DNA from: Neoasaia chiangmaiensis
GTDB taxonomy: Bacteria > Pseudomonadota > Alphaproteobacteria > Acetobacterales > Acetobacteraceae
Assembly (NCBI RefSeq): GCF_002005465.1
Contig: NZ_CP014691.1
Span: 2,302,501 to 2,366,500 of the forward strand
Length of the DNA stretch: 64,000 bases
Direction: 5' to 3'
The stretch's first letter is position 1, and each line of letters starts with the position of its first letter. A program made the translations under genes and the position numbers. Shown here piece after piece: positions 43,999 to 56,059 of the stretch. The notes under the pieces are model-generated. The model was not told the DNA's origin. It did not search any database and saw only the letters and a list, made by a program, of their open reading frames with translations.

Positions 43999-44793
43999 AT
44001 GCATCGCCGACATCTTCTCACCTCGCTTGCCGCAACGCCGCTGACGATGGGGGCGGGCGCCGTCGCGCAGCCGCGCCCCGGTGGCAAGGTCTATGTGCTC
44101 GTTCATGGCATGTATGGCGGCGGGTGGGTCTGGAATTTCGTGACGCCGAAGCTTCGTGCCCTCGGGCACCAGGTTTATACGCCGACCCTGACCGGTATCG
44201 GGGATCGCAGCCATCTCCTGTCGCGGGAAATCACGCTCGATACGCATATCGAGGATGTCTGCAATCTGCTCGAAACGGAGGAATTGCACGATATCGTGCT
44301 CGTCGCACATTCCTATGGCGGCATGGTGGGGACCGGTGTGGCGGACCGGCTGACCAGCCGGATCGACCGGTTGATCTATCTCGATGCGCTGATCCCCGAA
44401 AATGGCGAAAGCGCCTATGACATTCTGCCGGCCGGCATGGCCGATTTGCGTCGTCATGCCGTGCAGGTGGCAGGTGCGGGTATTGCGTTTCCAGTGCCGC
44501 AGGCTGCCGACGTGCCATTACCCCCCGGCCCTGCCAAGGACTGGCTGGTGCGCCATATGCGGCCACATCCTGCGGCCACGTATGAAACGCCGATCCGGCT
44601 GGGCCGACCGGCGGGTGCCGGACTGCCGACGGCCTATATCGCCTATCGGCACCCGGCCATCGCATCCATCGAGCCAAGCCGCCAGCGTGCGAAAGCCAAG
44701 CCGGGGTGGCAGCTGGCGGAGCGTCCGGTCCCGCATGATGTGGAAGCGACAGAGCCGGATGTCGTCGTGTCGCTGCTGACGACGTATGGCTGA
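43999..44793 (+). CDS. Alpha/beta-fold hydrolase, esterase-like, with N-terminal signal
   Basis: A 264-residue protein. A basic N-terminus followed by a hydrophobic stretch (RRHLLTSLAATPLTMGAGA) and a likely AVAQ cleavage site suggests export. The oxyanion region is VLVHGMYGGGWVWNFV, the nucleophile elbow is VAHSYGGM (Ser105), and HDVEATEPDVVVSLL near the C-terminus supplies a candidate catalytic histidine. It resembles the EstC/salicylate-esterase-like group of small esterases. The substrate is unknown. It is transcribed divergently from the ABC exporter. Confidence 0.84.
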   Translation: MHRRHLLTSLAATPLTMGAGAVAQPRPGGKVYVLVHGMYGGGWVWNFVTPKLRALGHQVYTPTLTGIGDRSHLLSREITLDTHIEDVCNLLETEELHDIVLVAHSYGGMVGTGVADRLTSRIDRLIYLDALIPENGESAYDILPAGMADLRRHAVQVAGAGIAFPVPQAADVPLPPGPAKDWLVRHMRPHPAATYETPIRLGRPAGAGLPTAYIAYRHPAIASIEPSRQRAKAKPGWQLAERPVPHDVEATEPDVVVSLLTTYG

Positions 44794-44824
44794 GCCATTT
44801 TTCAATTATGGGGGAAAATCTGTG

Positions 44825-44899
<75 letters not shown>

Positions 44900-44990
44900 G
44901 TCCTTGGCGCGGTCCTATAGCGAAGGCTGAACGGGACTGCAACCGGGTTAAGGCTATCTCGAACGGATTTCGTTCGGTATGGTCTGAAAT

Positions 44991-46463
44991 ATGAGCGATC
45001 GCTTCCATACGCGGCTCTGGCGCAACGCCGTCATGATGTCCGCGCAGCGAAAGAACCCAACGCCTGCGTTGAAGGTGGTGGAAGGGCTGCGTGAATGTCC
45101 GTCCTGCGGGCTGTTCCAGTGCGTTTCCTATCTCAAGCCGGGACAGGTCGCCGCGTGCGGGCGTTGCAATGCGCAGCTGGCGCGTCGGCGACGGACGGCG
45201 CCGATCGCGGCGCCGGCAGCATTCTGCATTGCTTCGGCCGCGCTTTACCTGGCCCTGCTCATCAGCACCCTGATGACGCTCAATGTCAGTGGTCGCGAAA
45301 ACACCGTCTCGCTGCTGACCGGGCCGATCGAACTGCTGCACGAAGGCTTCGGCGAGGTCGGCCTGCTGGTTGGGCTCGTGACGCTCATCATGCCTGGCAT
45401 TGCGATCGCCCTGATGGGCGCGATCCTCGTGGGGGCGACGCGCGAGCATATGCCCGACTGGACCCCGCGTTTCATGCGCTGGTACGAGGCGTTGCGTGAA
45501 TGGTCGATGATCGAGGTCTATATCCTGGGCGTCTTTGTCGCTTACAGCAAGCTGATCGATCTTGCCCTGGTTTCCCTCGAACCCGGCGTCTATCTCATCG
45601 CCGGGCTAATGTTCACCATGGCGGCCACCGATTCGACCCTCGACGAAGAGCAGATCTGGCAGAATCGCGATATCGAGGAGGAAATGCACGATGCGCGTGG
45701 CCGGCGCCTGTCCGTTGAACACGTCTATGTTCACAGCCATGGCATGCCGCCTGTCCAGCATCTCCTGTCGTGCCATGCCTGTCAGCTTGTCATGGATTTC
45801 GGGCACACACTACCGCGTGAGGATGTCGTGGGAGAGTGCCCGCGTTGCCAGCATACATTGCGGCGACGCAAGCCTTTCAGCCTTTCCAATACCGCCGCCT
45901 TGCTGATCGCTGCGATCATTTTCTATGTGCCGGCCAATCTCTTCCCGGTCATGACTTATTCCAAGGTGGGTCATGCGGATGCGAGCACGATCGTCAATGG
46001 TGCGATCGAACTCTGGCAGGCGGGACTCATACCGTTGTCGCTACTGGTGCTTTTCGCCAGCATCACGGTGCCGGTTCTGAAGATCGTCTCCCTGGCCACG
46101 ATGGTGACCGTCACGCGATTTGGCTGGAAGCGCCATCTGCCGTTCCTGACGAAACTTTTCCGTGTCGTCGACATTATCGGCCGCTGGTCGATGATCGACG
46201 TTTTCATGATTTCCATTCTCGTGGCTGTCGTGCATTTCAACTTCCTCGCCAATGTTACGGCGAATTTCGGATGTGTATGTTTTGCGACGGTCGTGATTCT
46301 GACTATCTTCGCTGTGCATACTTTCGATCCCCGCGGCATGTGGGACGCAGCGGGATGCAACGGTCCGATCAAAGGGCCGATCGAGGACGCGGTTCGAACG
46401 GGCGACGAAAAAATCGCCGTTCATTCGCGTCCGGAGCAAAATATGGAGCCTGAGCGCGCGTGA
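44991..46463 (+). CDS. pqiA: Paraquat-inducible protein A (PqiA/LetA-like membrane protein)
   Basis: A 490-residue inner-membrane protein made of two PqiA repeats. Each begins with a zinc-ribbon-like pair: CPSCGLFQC with CGRC near residues 36-59, and CHAC with CPRC near residues 260-285. Each continues with four transmembrane helices (motifs NLFPVMTYSKVG, IGRWSMIDVFMISILVA). It is the inner-membrane partner of an MCE lipid-transport system. It overlaps pqiB by 4 nt. An internal ATG at 45033-45036 could give a shorter N-terminus. Confidence 0.92.
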   Translation: MSDRFHTRLWRNAVMMSAQRKNPTPALKVVEGLRECPSCGLFQCVSYLKPGQVAACGRCNAQLARRRRTAPIAAPAAFCIASAALYLALLISTLMTLNVSGRENTVSLLTGPIELLHEGFGEVGLLVGLVTLIMPGIAIALMGAILVGATREHMPDWTPRFMRWYEALREWSMIEVYILGVFVAYSKLIDLALVSLEPGVYLIAGLMFTMAATDSTLDEEQIWQNRDIEEEMHDARGRRLSVEHVYVHSHGMPPVQHLLSCHACQLVMDFGHTLPREDVVGECPRCQHTLRRRKPFSLSNTAALLIAAIIFYVPANLFPVMTYSKVGHADASTIVNGAIELWQAGLIPLSLLVLFASITVPVLKIVSLATMVTVTRFGWKRHLPFLTKLFRVVDIIGRWSMIDVFMISILVAVVHFNFLANVTANFGCVCFATVVILTIFAVHTFDPRGMWDAAGCNGPIKGPIEDAVRTGDEKIAVHSRPEQNMEPERA

Positions 46464-48154
46464 GCGATCATAACGACAGTCCTACCCATCAGCCCGCGTC
46501 TCCACCAAAAGCTGCCCTACGCCGAACGCGATTTTCCATCATCTGGCTCATTCCGGTGCTGGCCATCGCCATTGCCGCATGGCTCGGGTGGCGCAGCTTC
46601 GCCAATCGGGGTCCGCTCATCACGGTAACGTTCGAGACGGCATCCGGGCTGACCGCCGGACAGACGCAGGTGAAGAACAAGGCGGTGACGCTGGGCACGG
46701 TGCAGGACATCACGCTATCGCCCGACATGCATCATGTGGTCGTGCATATTCAGATGAATGCCAGCGCCGAGAACATCCTGACCGACCATACCCGTTTCTG
46801 GGTCGTGCGGCCGCGAATCAACGGTGCGAGCATCACCGGGCTGGAGACGCTCCTTTCCGGCGCCTATATCGGAATCGATCCGGGACCGCCGGGTGGCGAA
46901 TACAAGACCCAGTTCACCGGGCTTGAGGCTGCGCCGGGTATCCGTTCGGACCAGCCTGGCACGACGTTCATGCTGGTAACACCGACACTGGGTTCGATCG
47001 GGCAGGGTGCGCCGGTCTATTTCCGCGACGTGTCGGTGGGTGAGGTGCTGGGCTATACAATGCCGCCGGGCGGCGAAGGGCCGATCCTGGTTCAGGTTTT
47101 CGTCCGGGCGCCCTACGATCATTATCTTCGGACGGATTCACGCTTCTGGAATGTGTCCGGCGTTCAGGTCGGCTTCGGCGCCGGGGGTCTGAAAGTCCAG
47201 ATGACCTCGCTTCAGGCCCTGTTCTCGGGCGGCGTTGCGTTTGGACTTCCGGCGCGACGGCAGGACGTGGAGCAGGCGCGCGCCCCGGCCAATTCTGTTT
47301 TCAAACTGTATGCCAGCCAGTCGGATGCCGATAACGCGCAATACAGCCAGCGCCTCAAGGTTGCGACCTATCTGGATACGTCGGTCAAGGGCCTTGCCGT
47401 CGGTGGGCAGGTCTCCGTGTTCGGTATTCAGGTCGGTAGTGTGACAGGCGTCAAACTGCTTCTTGATGACAAGCGCGCCTCCATGCGGGTGCGTGTCGAT
47501 ATGGAGATCGAGCCGGAACGTGTTCTCTCCGCAACGCAGACGCGTCGCACCCCGCGGGAGCAGGATGACCTGCTGGCGGCTCTGGTGGCCAAAGGCATGC
47601 GTGCCTCGGTGGAAAGCGCCAGTTTCCTGACCGGCGAATCGCTGATCGGCCTTGAATTCGTCAAGAACGCCAAGCCGGCGTCCGTGACCTACGAAGACGG
47701 CGTGGCCATCATTCCCAGCCAGCCCGGCGGGCTCGACGGTATCATGGCGTCGGCTGCGACGGTAATGGACAAGGTGGCGGCCATGCCGCTGACGCAGATC
47801 GGCGAGCACGTCAATGAACTGCTCGCCCATGCGGACAAGCGTATCGACAGTCCGGAGGTCACGCAGTCGCTACAGGCCCTGCGCGATTCGCTGCGTCATA
47901 TCTCCGATCTCACGGCGCATGCGGACAAGGGGCTGCAACCGTTCCTGCAACGTCTGCCGGCGATGAGTGCTGCCCTGCAAGGAACGCTCGCGAATGCGCA
48001 GAAGGTCATGGCGTCCTACGGCGGCGATACGGACTTCCATCGCGACCTGCAAGGCATGGTCGTGCAGCTTGGTGAGGCCGCGCGGTCGATTCGCTTCCTG
48101 ACCGACTACCTCAATCGCCATCCTTCCTCATTGATTACGGGACGTCACAACTGA
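46460..48154 (+). CDS. pqiB: Paraquat-inducible protein B, triple MCE-domain protein
   Basis: A 564-residue protein anchored by one N-terminal helix (FSIIWLIPVLAIAIAAWLGW). Three MCE domains follow (ITVTFETASGLTAGQTQVK, LVTPTLGSIGQGAPVYFRD, VATYLDTSVKGLAVGGQVS). A helical C-terminal part (about 430-560) may form the coiled tube bridging the periplasm, as in E. coli PqiB. It overlaps pqiA at the start and pqiC by 1 nt at the end. Confidence 0.94.
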   Translation: MSDHNDSPTHQPASPPKAALRRTRFSIIWLIPVLAIAIAAWLGWRSFANRGPLITVTFETASGLTAGQTQVKNKAVTLGTVQDITLSPDMHHVVVHIQMNASAENILTDHTRFWVVRPRINGASITGLETLLSGAYIGIDPGPPGGEYKTQFTGLEAAPGIRSDQPGTTFMLVTPTLGSIGQGAPVYFRDVSVGEVLGYTMPPGGEGPILVQVFVRAPYDHYLRTDSRFWNVSGVQVGFGAGGLKVQMTSLQALFSGGVAFGLPARRQDVEQARAPANSVFKLYASQSDADNAQYSQRLKVATYLDTSVKGLAVGGQVSVFGIQVGSVTGVKLLLDDKRASMRVRVDMEIEPERVLSATQTRRTPREQDDLLAALVAKGMRASVESASFLTGESLIGLEFVKNAKPASVTYEDGVAIIPSQPGGLDGIMASAATVMDKVAAMPLTQIGEHVNELLAHADKRIDSPEVTQSLQALRDSLRHISDLTAHADKGLQPFLQRLPAMSAALQGTLANAQKVMASYGGDTDFHRDLQGMVVQLGEAARSIRFLTDYLNRHPSSLITGRHN

Positions 48155-48774
48155 TGCCGATCCATTCTCGTCCGCGCGCGTCAGGGCGCGCATTGCTCGC
48201 ATCGCTGGCGTTTCTGGGTCTTTCCGCCTGCGGCGGCGATCCCACGTTATATACGCTGGCCCCGACGCCAGGCGCCACGCTCGCCGGAGGGCCAGCTGTG
48301 GTGGAAGTGCGCACGCCTGTCGTTTCGACATGGCTGGATCGGGATGAAATCGTGCGCCAGGACAAGGATTACAAACTGGAGATCGCCAAGGGGGATGCCT
48401 GGAGCGAGCCGCTGGCCAGCATGATCGGCCATACCCTCTCCCGCGATCTGTCCCAGCGTCTTCCCGGGACAACGGTATTCGCACAGAACGATGCCGTCGC
48501 CACCACACCCGGAGCGTATGTCGAACTGACGATCACCGGTTTCAATGAAGACCAGAAGGGCAATGCGCAGGTGCAGGGCATGCTGTCGACGCATCTGTCG
48601 ACGGCGGGCATCGGTCCGGTCATGACGACGCCGATACAACTGCAGGCGCATCTGGACACGCACGCGACCGGGCACCTTGTCGCCGCGCTGAGCACGATGC
48701 TCGGCACTGTCGCGGATCAGGCGGCGGATCGCCTGCGTGCGCTTCCCGTCCTCCCTGCGGCGGCGGCGCCGTAG
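48154..48774 (+). CDS. pqiC: PqiC outer-membrane lipoprotein
   Basis: A 206-residue lipoprotein. The lipobox is LGLSAC with the acylated Cys26. The mature part fits the ABC-type transport auxiliary (PqiC/YmbA) family: an early PTLYTLAP segment and a long alpha/beta region. It completes pqiABC and would bind PqiB at the outer membrane to move phospholipids between membranes. Confidence 0.88.
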   Translation: MPIHSRPRASGRALLASLAFLGLSACGGDPTLYTLAPTPGATLAGGPAVVEVRTPVVSTWLDRDEIVRQDKDYKLEIAKGDAWSEPLASMIGHTLSRDLSQRLPGTTVFAQNDAVATTPGAYVELTITGFNEDQKGNAQVQGMLSTHLSTAGIGPVMTTPIQLQAHLDTHATGHLVAALSTMLGTVADQAADRLRALPVLPAAAAP

Positions 48775-48808
48775 GGAGCGTTGGCGCAATATCTGGGCAG
48801 ATGAACTG

Positions 48809-48841
48809 AAAGGCCGCACTCCCTTCCGGGAGGCGGCCTTT
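48809..48841. terminator. Bidirectional terminator between pqiC and nusG
   Basis: AAAGGCCGC and CTCCC pair with GGGAG and GCGGCCTTT through a single-base bulge and a 4-nt loop. T runs occur on both strands, so it can end both the plus-strand pqi and the minus-strand nusG transcripts. Confidence 0.9.
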
Positions 48842-48865
48842 CTTGTTGCTGACGGTAGCCTTGGC

Positions 48866-49396
48866 CTAGAGCTTTTCGACCTGATTGTAATCGAGATCGA
48901 CCGGCGTGGAGCGACCGAAAATCGACACGCTGACCTTGAGGCGCGAACGCTCCTCGTCGACTTCCTCGATCGTCCCGTTGAAGGACGTGAACGGACCGTC
49001 CGCCACGCGAATCTGCTCGCCGATTTCGAAGGTCACGGCCGAACGTGGACGCTCCACGCCTTCCTGTGCCTGCTTCATGATCCGTTCGGCTTCCGCCTCG
49101 GAGATGGGCGAGGGACGGTTGCGGCTGCCGAGGAACCCCGTGACCTTGGGTGTATCCTTGACGAGATGCCAGGCATCGTCCGTCAGTTCCATCTTGACCA
49201 GGACGTAGCCTGGGAAAAACTTGCGCTCGGAATTGATCTTGCGGCCCCGGCGGACCTCCGTCACGTCTTCCGAAGGAACGAGAATCTGTTCGAAGTGATC
49301 CGAAAGCCCCTTCTGGGCTGCCTGCTCTTCGATATGGCTCGCGATCTTCTTCTCGAATCCGGAATAGACATGCACAACATACCAACGCTTTGCCAT
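48866..49396 (-). CDS. nusG: Transcription termination/antitermination protein NusG
   Basis: A 176-residue protein. The NGN domain starts MAKRWYVVHVYSGFEKKIAS and contains RKFFPGYVLVKMELTDDAWH. The C-terminal KOW domain is IGEQIRVADGPFTSFNGTIE. ATG 49396 begins the conserved MAKRWYVVHVYSG. It binds RNA polymerase and Rho or ribosomes. It is the downstream partner of secE, 7 bp away, in the widely conserved tRNA-Trp/secE/nusG order. Confidence 0.98.
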   Translation of the reverse strand: MAKRWYVVHVYSGFEKKIASHIEEQAAQKGLSDHFEQILVPSEDVTEVRRGRKINSERKFFPGYVLVKMELTDDAWHLVKDTPKVTGFLGSRNRPSPISEAEAERIMKQAQEGVERPRSAVTFEIGEQIRVADGPFTSFNGTIEEVDEERSRLKVSVSIFGRSTPVDLDYNQVEKL

Positions 49397-49403
49397 GTCC
49401 GAT

Positions 49404-49694
49404 TTAGCCTCCAACGCCGAACAGTTCGCGAACGCCAAGGCCGATCACCTGGTCCACGACAAAAAAGAAAACGGAAGTCAGGGCAGCCATGGCCAGCACC
49501 GCACCTGTCGTGACCATCGTGTTGCGCCGTGTCGGCCACGTCACCTTGCGGGCTTCCGCGCGAACATCCTTGAGATAGCGCACAAGATTGAAGCGTCCTG
49601 CACCGGTCGTGGCCACGGGCGGCTTCGGCTGGGCAGGTCTGGTGCCTGTCGGTTTCTGCGACCCTGGCTTGGGAGTAGTGACTGACACCGTCAT
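49404..49694 (-). CDS. secE: Preprotein translocase subunit SecE
   Basis: A 96-residue protein with a proline-rich, disordered N-terminus of about 30 residues. The SecE core follows (RFNLVRYLKDVRAEARKVTW, PTRRNTMVTTGAVLAMAALT) with one transmembrane helix. It is a required subunit of the SecYEG channel. It is co-transcribed with nusG and probably follows tRNA-Trp. Confidence 0.96.
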   Translation of the reverse strand: MTVSVTTPKPGSQKPTGTRPAQPKPPVATTGAGRFNLVRYLKDVRAEARKVTWPTRRNTMVTTGAVLAMAALTSVFFFVVDQVIGLGVRELFGVGG

Positions 49695-49779
49695 CCTCTA
49701 GTTGCTTCGAAAGCCGCACATGGCAAGGAGCTGCGCCCCGCTGCAAGAACCGGATGATTGATCCGGCAACTGGCACGCG

Positions 49780-49856
49780 TGGCAGGGGTGGAGGGTCTCG
49801 AACCCCCAACCTCCGGTTTTGGAGACCGGCGCTCTAGCCAATTGAGCTACACCCCT
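49780..49856 (-). tRNA. tRNA-Trp (CCA anticodon)
   Basis: The minus strand begins AGGGGTGTAGCTCAATTGG and ends with CACCCCT-G-CCA. The anticodon stem CCGGT/ACCGG encloses CTCCAAA, giving CCA. Position just upstream of secE-nusG matches many bacteria. Confidence 0.97.
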
Positions 49857-50071
49857 AATGTCGTCCGTGCCTCTGCCGGGAGAGATGACAGGCATCTTTC
49901 GCGGCGATCGGACGCCCGACCGTTGGCGGCGGTAATGGCGGTGTCCGGGGGGGAAAGTCAAGAGGCTAAGAAGGCCGATTGCCGAACGAAGTGAAAATTT
50001 GGCGTCGGAAGGCTTCTCACTCTTGCAAGCGGGCCATGTTCGGCGCTAGGTGGTCGCCATCGATACGGAGT

Positions 50072-50145
50072 GCGGGCGTAGCATAGTGGTAATGCAGTAG
50101 CCTTCCAAGCTTCTGAGGAGGGTTCGATTCCCTTCGCCCGCTCCA
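50072..50145 (+). tRNA. tRNA-Gly (TCC anticodon)
   Basis: It begins GCGGGCG and closes CGCCCGC-T-CCA. The anticodon loop CTTCCAA gives TCC. The D stem is GCAT/ATGC rather than the usual GCTC/GAGC, and the anticodon stem has one T-T mismatch. The T loop TTCGATT is canonical, so the gene is probably functional. Confidence 0.93.
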
Positions 50146-50174
50146 TACCGGCATCTTTCAAGCGAAAATTTTCG

Positions 50175-50705
50175 TCACCGAGCCGGGCAGGCGGTATGCG
50201 AGGCATGCGCGTCGCGGAATTGCGTGATTAGCAGAACCACTGGCGCATCGCCCACATTGCCTGACAAATGGCCAGTGTGGCCGTTCCTGTCCGTCGCCGC
50301 ATCCACATCCTCGCTGAGGAGGGCTTCGCCGGCGTTGAGTTCCACCTGGGTGCCGTCCATCGACTGCACGAACCAGGTGCCGGACAGCGGCACGATCCAC
50401 TGTACCTGCGGATTCGCGCGCCAGCCACCTTTCCAGTGCGCGGGCTGTACGCTCGTTTCAACGGTGGCCTGCCCTTCATGGGCATGCTGTGTCCATTGCG
50501 GTTCGGCATGGGGCGCCAGTGTCTTCAGGCTGAAATCGGTCAGCTTGCATTTTGTAAGATGGGATATGCCCTGCTTGTCCGTCCAGTTGTCCCAGTAAGG
50601 CACGACGGGCGGCTCGAGGGCGCCTTCAGCATCAGAGGCCAGTGCTGTCGGGAAGATCATGCCGCAGAAAGCGAGCAGACAGCATGCTGCGGTACGATGG
50701 TGCAT
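50175..50705 (-). CDS. Secreted cupin-like protein
   Basis: A 176-residue protein with a signal peptide (MHHRTAACCLLAFCGMIFP, cleavage after TALA). The mature part has HAEPQWTQHAHEGQATVET, GTWFVQSMDGTQVELNAGEA and NGHTGHLSGNVGDAPVVLLI. This spacing of histidines, acidic residues and glycine turns is that of a small beta-barrel cupin. Similar periplasmic cupins are mostly unassigned. The ATG at 50705 is preferred; the frame continues upstream without a signal peptide start. It converges with tRNA-Gly. Confidence 0.75.
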   Translation of the reverse strand: MHHRTAACCLLAFCGMIFPTALASDAEGALEPPVVPYWDNWTDKQGISHLTKCKLTDFSLKTLAPHAEPQWTQHAHEGQATVETSVQPAHWKGGWRANPQVQWIVPLSGTWFVQSMDGTQVELNAGEALLSEDVDAATDRNGHTGHLSGNVGDAPVVLLITQFRDAHASHTACPAR

Positions 50706-50983
50706 GGACGAAAGATCCCGATTTCGAAGATTTGACGGCAAAGAACGCCGCCTTCTGCCAGCAGGGCGGGTTGAGATGCAAATCTGTTGCGTCGTAACAT
50801 CATCTGGAGCAATGCTCATTGCCGGCGCGGGGTCGGTTGCGTCCTCGCGCGGCAGCGTGCTAGACGCCCCGCGTGATAAGACGTGCAGAGCGTCGTCAAG
50901 AATACGAATCCGCCAGTTGTCGTGTGGCCGTCGTCTGAGAAGGCGGGTTGGCATATCGCGGCGACTGGCAGCGAGGAACTGGG

Positions 50984-51598
50984 GTGGGAACGCCGAACGT
51001 GACAGTTGTCGAATCAGGAGCCGAAACGGCTCGTTCGCCGCAAACGCAGGTCGATGCGGCGGACGGTCTTGCCGATCGCTACGCCAAGGCCCTGTTCGAA
51101 TTCGCGGAAGAACGCTCGATCCTGCCCGATGTGCTGGCGCAGGTTCGGTCCCTGGTGAAGCTGATCGGCGAAAGTGCGTCGCTGCGTGACTTTCTGGCCA
51201 ACCGCACGCTGGATGTAAGACAGACTGTCAAAGCCCTCGATGCCGTTCTGGCCGCGCAAGGATTTGGCGAGGCGGTCCGTCACTTCGGGGGCGTCGTGGC
51301 GCGCAACCGTCGCCTGCCGCATCTCGCCGGTATCCTGACCGCCGTCCTCGCCATCGATGCCCGGCGTCGGGGCGAGATGGTGGCGGAGGTGCGCAGCGCC
51401 CAGCCGCTCACACCCGCGCAACGCGCAGGCCTGCAGGCTCGTCTTGCCGAGGCCGGCTATGCGCGCGTTGCCATCGTCGAGCAGGTTGCACCCGAACTGA
51501 TCGGCGGCCTCGTGGTGCGCATCGGTGCCAAACTATTCGATACTTCCATTCGCGGGCGTCTGGCCCGCATGCAAAACGTCATGAAGGGAGCCGCGTGA
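50984..51598 (+). CDS. atpH: ATP synthase F1 delta subunit
   Basis: A 204-residue delta (OSCP) subunit. Typical elements are [20 protein letters not shown] near the N-terminus and [20 protein letters not shown] near the C-terminus. GTG 50984 is chosen because AGCGAGGAA ends 5-6 nt before it. It is the first gene of an F1-only operon (atpHAGDC), as in other alphaproteobacteria where F0 genes lie elsewhere. The 278 bp upstream hold no gene; the promoter should be there, but I could not assign boxes with confidence. Confidence 0.95.
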   Translation: MGTPNVTVVESGAETARSPQTQVDAADGLADRYAKALFEFAEERSILPDVLAQVRSLVKLIGESASLRDFLANRTLDVRQTVKALDAVLAAQGFGEAVRHFGGVVARNRRLPHLAGILTAVLAIDARRRGEMVAEVRSAQPLTPAQRAGLQARLAEAGYARVAIVEQVAPELIGGLVVRIGAKLFDTSIRGRLARMQNVMKGAA

Positions 51599-53133
51599 TG
51601 GATATCCGTCCCGCCGAGATTTCGGACATCCTCAAGCAGCAGATCGCCTCCTTCGACGATGCGGCGCAGGTCTCGGAGACCGGCACGGTTCTGTCGATCG
51701 GCGACGGTATCGCGCGAGTCTATGGTCTGTCGAACGTCATGGCCGGTGAAATGGTCGAGTTCGAGGGAACCGGCGTTCGCGGCATGGCGCTGAACCTTGA
51801 GCAGGATAACGTCGGTGTCGTCATTTTCGGCGATGGCGACGACATTCGCGAGGGCGACACGGTCCTGCGCACCAAGGCGGTGGTTGAAGTGCCGGTCGGC
51901 AAGGGACTTCTCGGCCGCGTGGTCGACGGTCTCGGCAACCCGATCGACGGCAAGGGTCCCCTGACCGACGTGACGCTGAAGCGGGCCGAGGTCAAGGCGC
52001 CGGGCATCATGCCGCGCCAGTCCGTCAGCGAGCCGATGCAGACCGGCATCAAGGCCATCGATGCCCTGGTGCCGATCGGTCGTGGCCAGCGCGAACTGAT
52101 CATCGGTGACCGCCAGACCGGCAAGACGGCCATCCTGATCGACACCATCGTCGGCCAGAAGCCGGTCAACGCGACCGGCGACGAGTCGAAGAAGCTGTAC
52201 TGCATCTATGTTGCGGTCGGCCAGAAGCGCTCGACGGTTGCAAACCTTGTCCGTACGCTGACGGAGCAGGGCGCGATGGAATACTCCATCGTCGTCGCCG
52301 CGACGGCGTCCGACGCGGCGCCGATGCAGTATCTCGCACCCTATACCGGCTGCGCGATGGGTGAGTTCTTCCGCGACAACGGCATGCACGCGCTCGTCTG
52401 CTATGACGATCTCTCCAAGCAGGCTGTGGCCTATCGTCAGATGTCGCTGCTGCTGCGCCGTCCGCCCGCCCGCGAGGCATTCCCGGGTGACGTGTTCTAT
52501 CTGCATTCCCGTCTGCTCGAGCGTGCGGCGAAGATGTCCGATGCGTTTGGCGGTGGTTCGCTGACGGCGCTGCCAGTGATCGAGACGCAGGCCGGCGACG
52601 TTGCTGCCTACATTCCGACCAACGTGATTTCGATCACCGATGGCCAGATCTTCCTTGAGACCGACCTGTTCTACAAGGGCATTCGCCCGGCCGTGAACGT
52701 TGGCGGCTCCGTGTCGCGCGTTGGCTCCGCCGCGCAGATCAAGGCGATGAAGCAGGTCGCGGGCAAGATCAAGCTGGACCTTGCGCAGTATCGTGAAATG
52801 GCGGCGTTCTCGCAGTTCGCGTCCGATCTCGATCCCGCGACGCGCAAGCAGCTCGATCGTGGCGCCCGACTGGTCGAGCTGTTGAAGCAGCCCGAGACCT
52901 CGCCGCTGCCGGTCGAGGAGCAGGTCGTGGTATTGTTCGCCGGCACACGCGGTTTCGTGGATGCCATCAAGGTCGATGACGTCGTGCGTTATGAGGCGGC
53001 CCTGCTCGCCGAGATGCGGAGTTCGGGCAAGGATATCCTCGACGCCATTCGCAATGACAAGCAGATCAAGCCGGAGACGGAGAGCAAGTTGAACGACCTG
53101 CTCGGCGCGTTCGGCAAGCGCTTTACGGCGTAA
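51598..53133 (+). CDS. atpA: ATP synthase F1 alpha subunit
   Basis: A 511-residue subunit. The P-loop GDRQTGKT lies at residues 170-177. [15 protein letters not shown], the catalytic arginine region ([20 protein letters not shown]) and the N-terminal crown ([16 protein letters not shown]) are conserved. ATG 51598 overlaps the atpH stop by one base. It binds nucleotide non-catalytically in the alpha3beta3 ring. Confidence 0.98.
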   Translation: MDIRPAEISDILKQQIASFDDAAQVSETGTVLSIGDGIARVYGLSNVMAGEMVEFEGTGVRGMALNLEQDNVGVVIFGDGDDIREGDTVLRTKAVVEVPVGKGLLGRVVDGLGNPIDGKGPLTDVTLKRAEVKAPGIMPRQSVSEPMQTGIKAIDALVPIGRGQRELIIGDRQTGKTAILIDTIVGQKPVNATGDESKKLYCIYVAVGQKRSTVANLVRTLTEQGAMEYSIVVAATASDAAPMQYLAPYTGCAMGEFFRDNGMHALVCYDDLSKQAVAYRQMSLLLRRPPAREAFPGDVFYLHSRLLERAAKMSDAFGGGSLTALPVIETQAGDVAAYIPTNVISITDGQIFLETDLFYKGIRPAVNVGGSVSRVGSAAQIKAMKQVAGKIKLDLAQYREMAAFSQFASDLDPATRKQLDRGARLVELLKQPETSPLPVEEQVVVLFAGTRGFVDAIKVDDVVRYEAALLAEMRSSGKDILDAIRNDKQIKPETESKLNDLLGAFGKRFTA

Positions 53134-53142
53134 GGATAAGCG

Positions 53143-55519
<2,377 letters not shown>

Positions 55520-55523
55520 GCCC

Positions 55524-55943
55524 ATGCCGCTTCAGGTCGAAATCATCAGCCCGGAGAAGGTCCTCTTCCGCCGCGAGGTGGACATGGCCGTCATGCCGGG
55601 CTCGGAAGGCGATATCGCCGCGATGCCCGATCATGCGCCGCTGATGCTGGCGTTGCGTGGTGGCGTAGTGTCGATCTACGCGGGTGATCGCATAACCGAT
55701 CAGTTCTTCGTTGGTGGTGGCTTCGCCGATATGACGGCGGATCGTTGCACGATCCTTGCTGACGAAGCATTGCCTGTTTCGGAAATCTCGGTCGATGATG
55801 CGCGCAGCCGTCTGGCTGAACTCGAGACATCGTTCGCGAATGTCACGGCTGAGGACGTGACATTGCAGGACACGATGTCCAGGCGGATTCAGTCTGTTCG
55901 TGCGGAGATCGAGGCGGCCGAGACCTCGCATCCGACGCACTGA
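55524..55943 (+). CDS. atpC: ATP synthase F1 epsilon subunit
   Basis: A 139-residue subunit with the beta-sandwich domain (LQVEIISPEKVLFRREVDMA, MPGSEGDIAAMPDHAPLMLA, GGFADMTADRCTILADEA) and a helical C-terminus. It starts 4 bp after atpD and ends the F1 operon. It can inhibit ATP hydrolysis by its C-terminal helices. Confidence 0.96.
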   Translation: MPLQVEIISPEKVLFRREVDMAVMPGSEGDIAAMPDHAPLMLALRGGVVSIYAGDRITDQFFVGGGFADMTADRCTILADEALPVSEISVDDARSRLAELETSFANVTAEDVTLQDTMSRRIQSVRAEIEAAETSHPTH

Positions 55944-55964
55944 GAACGGATACTGTTGACGAAG

Positions 55965-55989
55965 AAGGCGGCTTTGTGCCGCTTTTTTT
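55965..55989 (+). terminator. Rho-independent terminator of the ATP synthase operon
   Basis: The stem GCGGC/GCCGC with a TTTGT loop, extended by G-T and A-T pairs, is followed by a run of seven T. It begins 22 bp after the atpC stop. Confidence 0.88.
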
Positions 55990-56059
55990 GTGCCTAGACG
56001 TATCGTTGTCATGGTTCGTCATTGACGAAACGATATTCCAGCCTCTCCTGTCGATATAT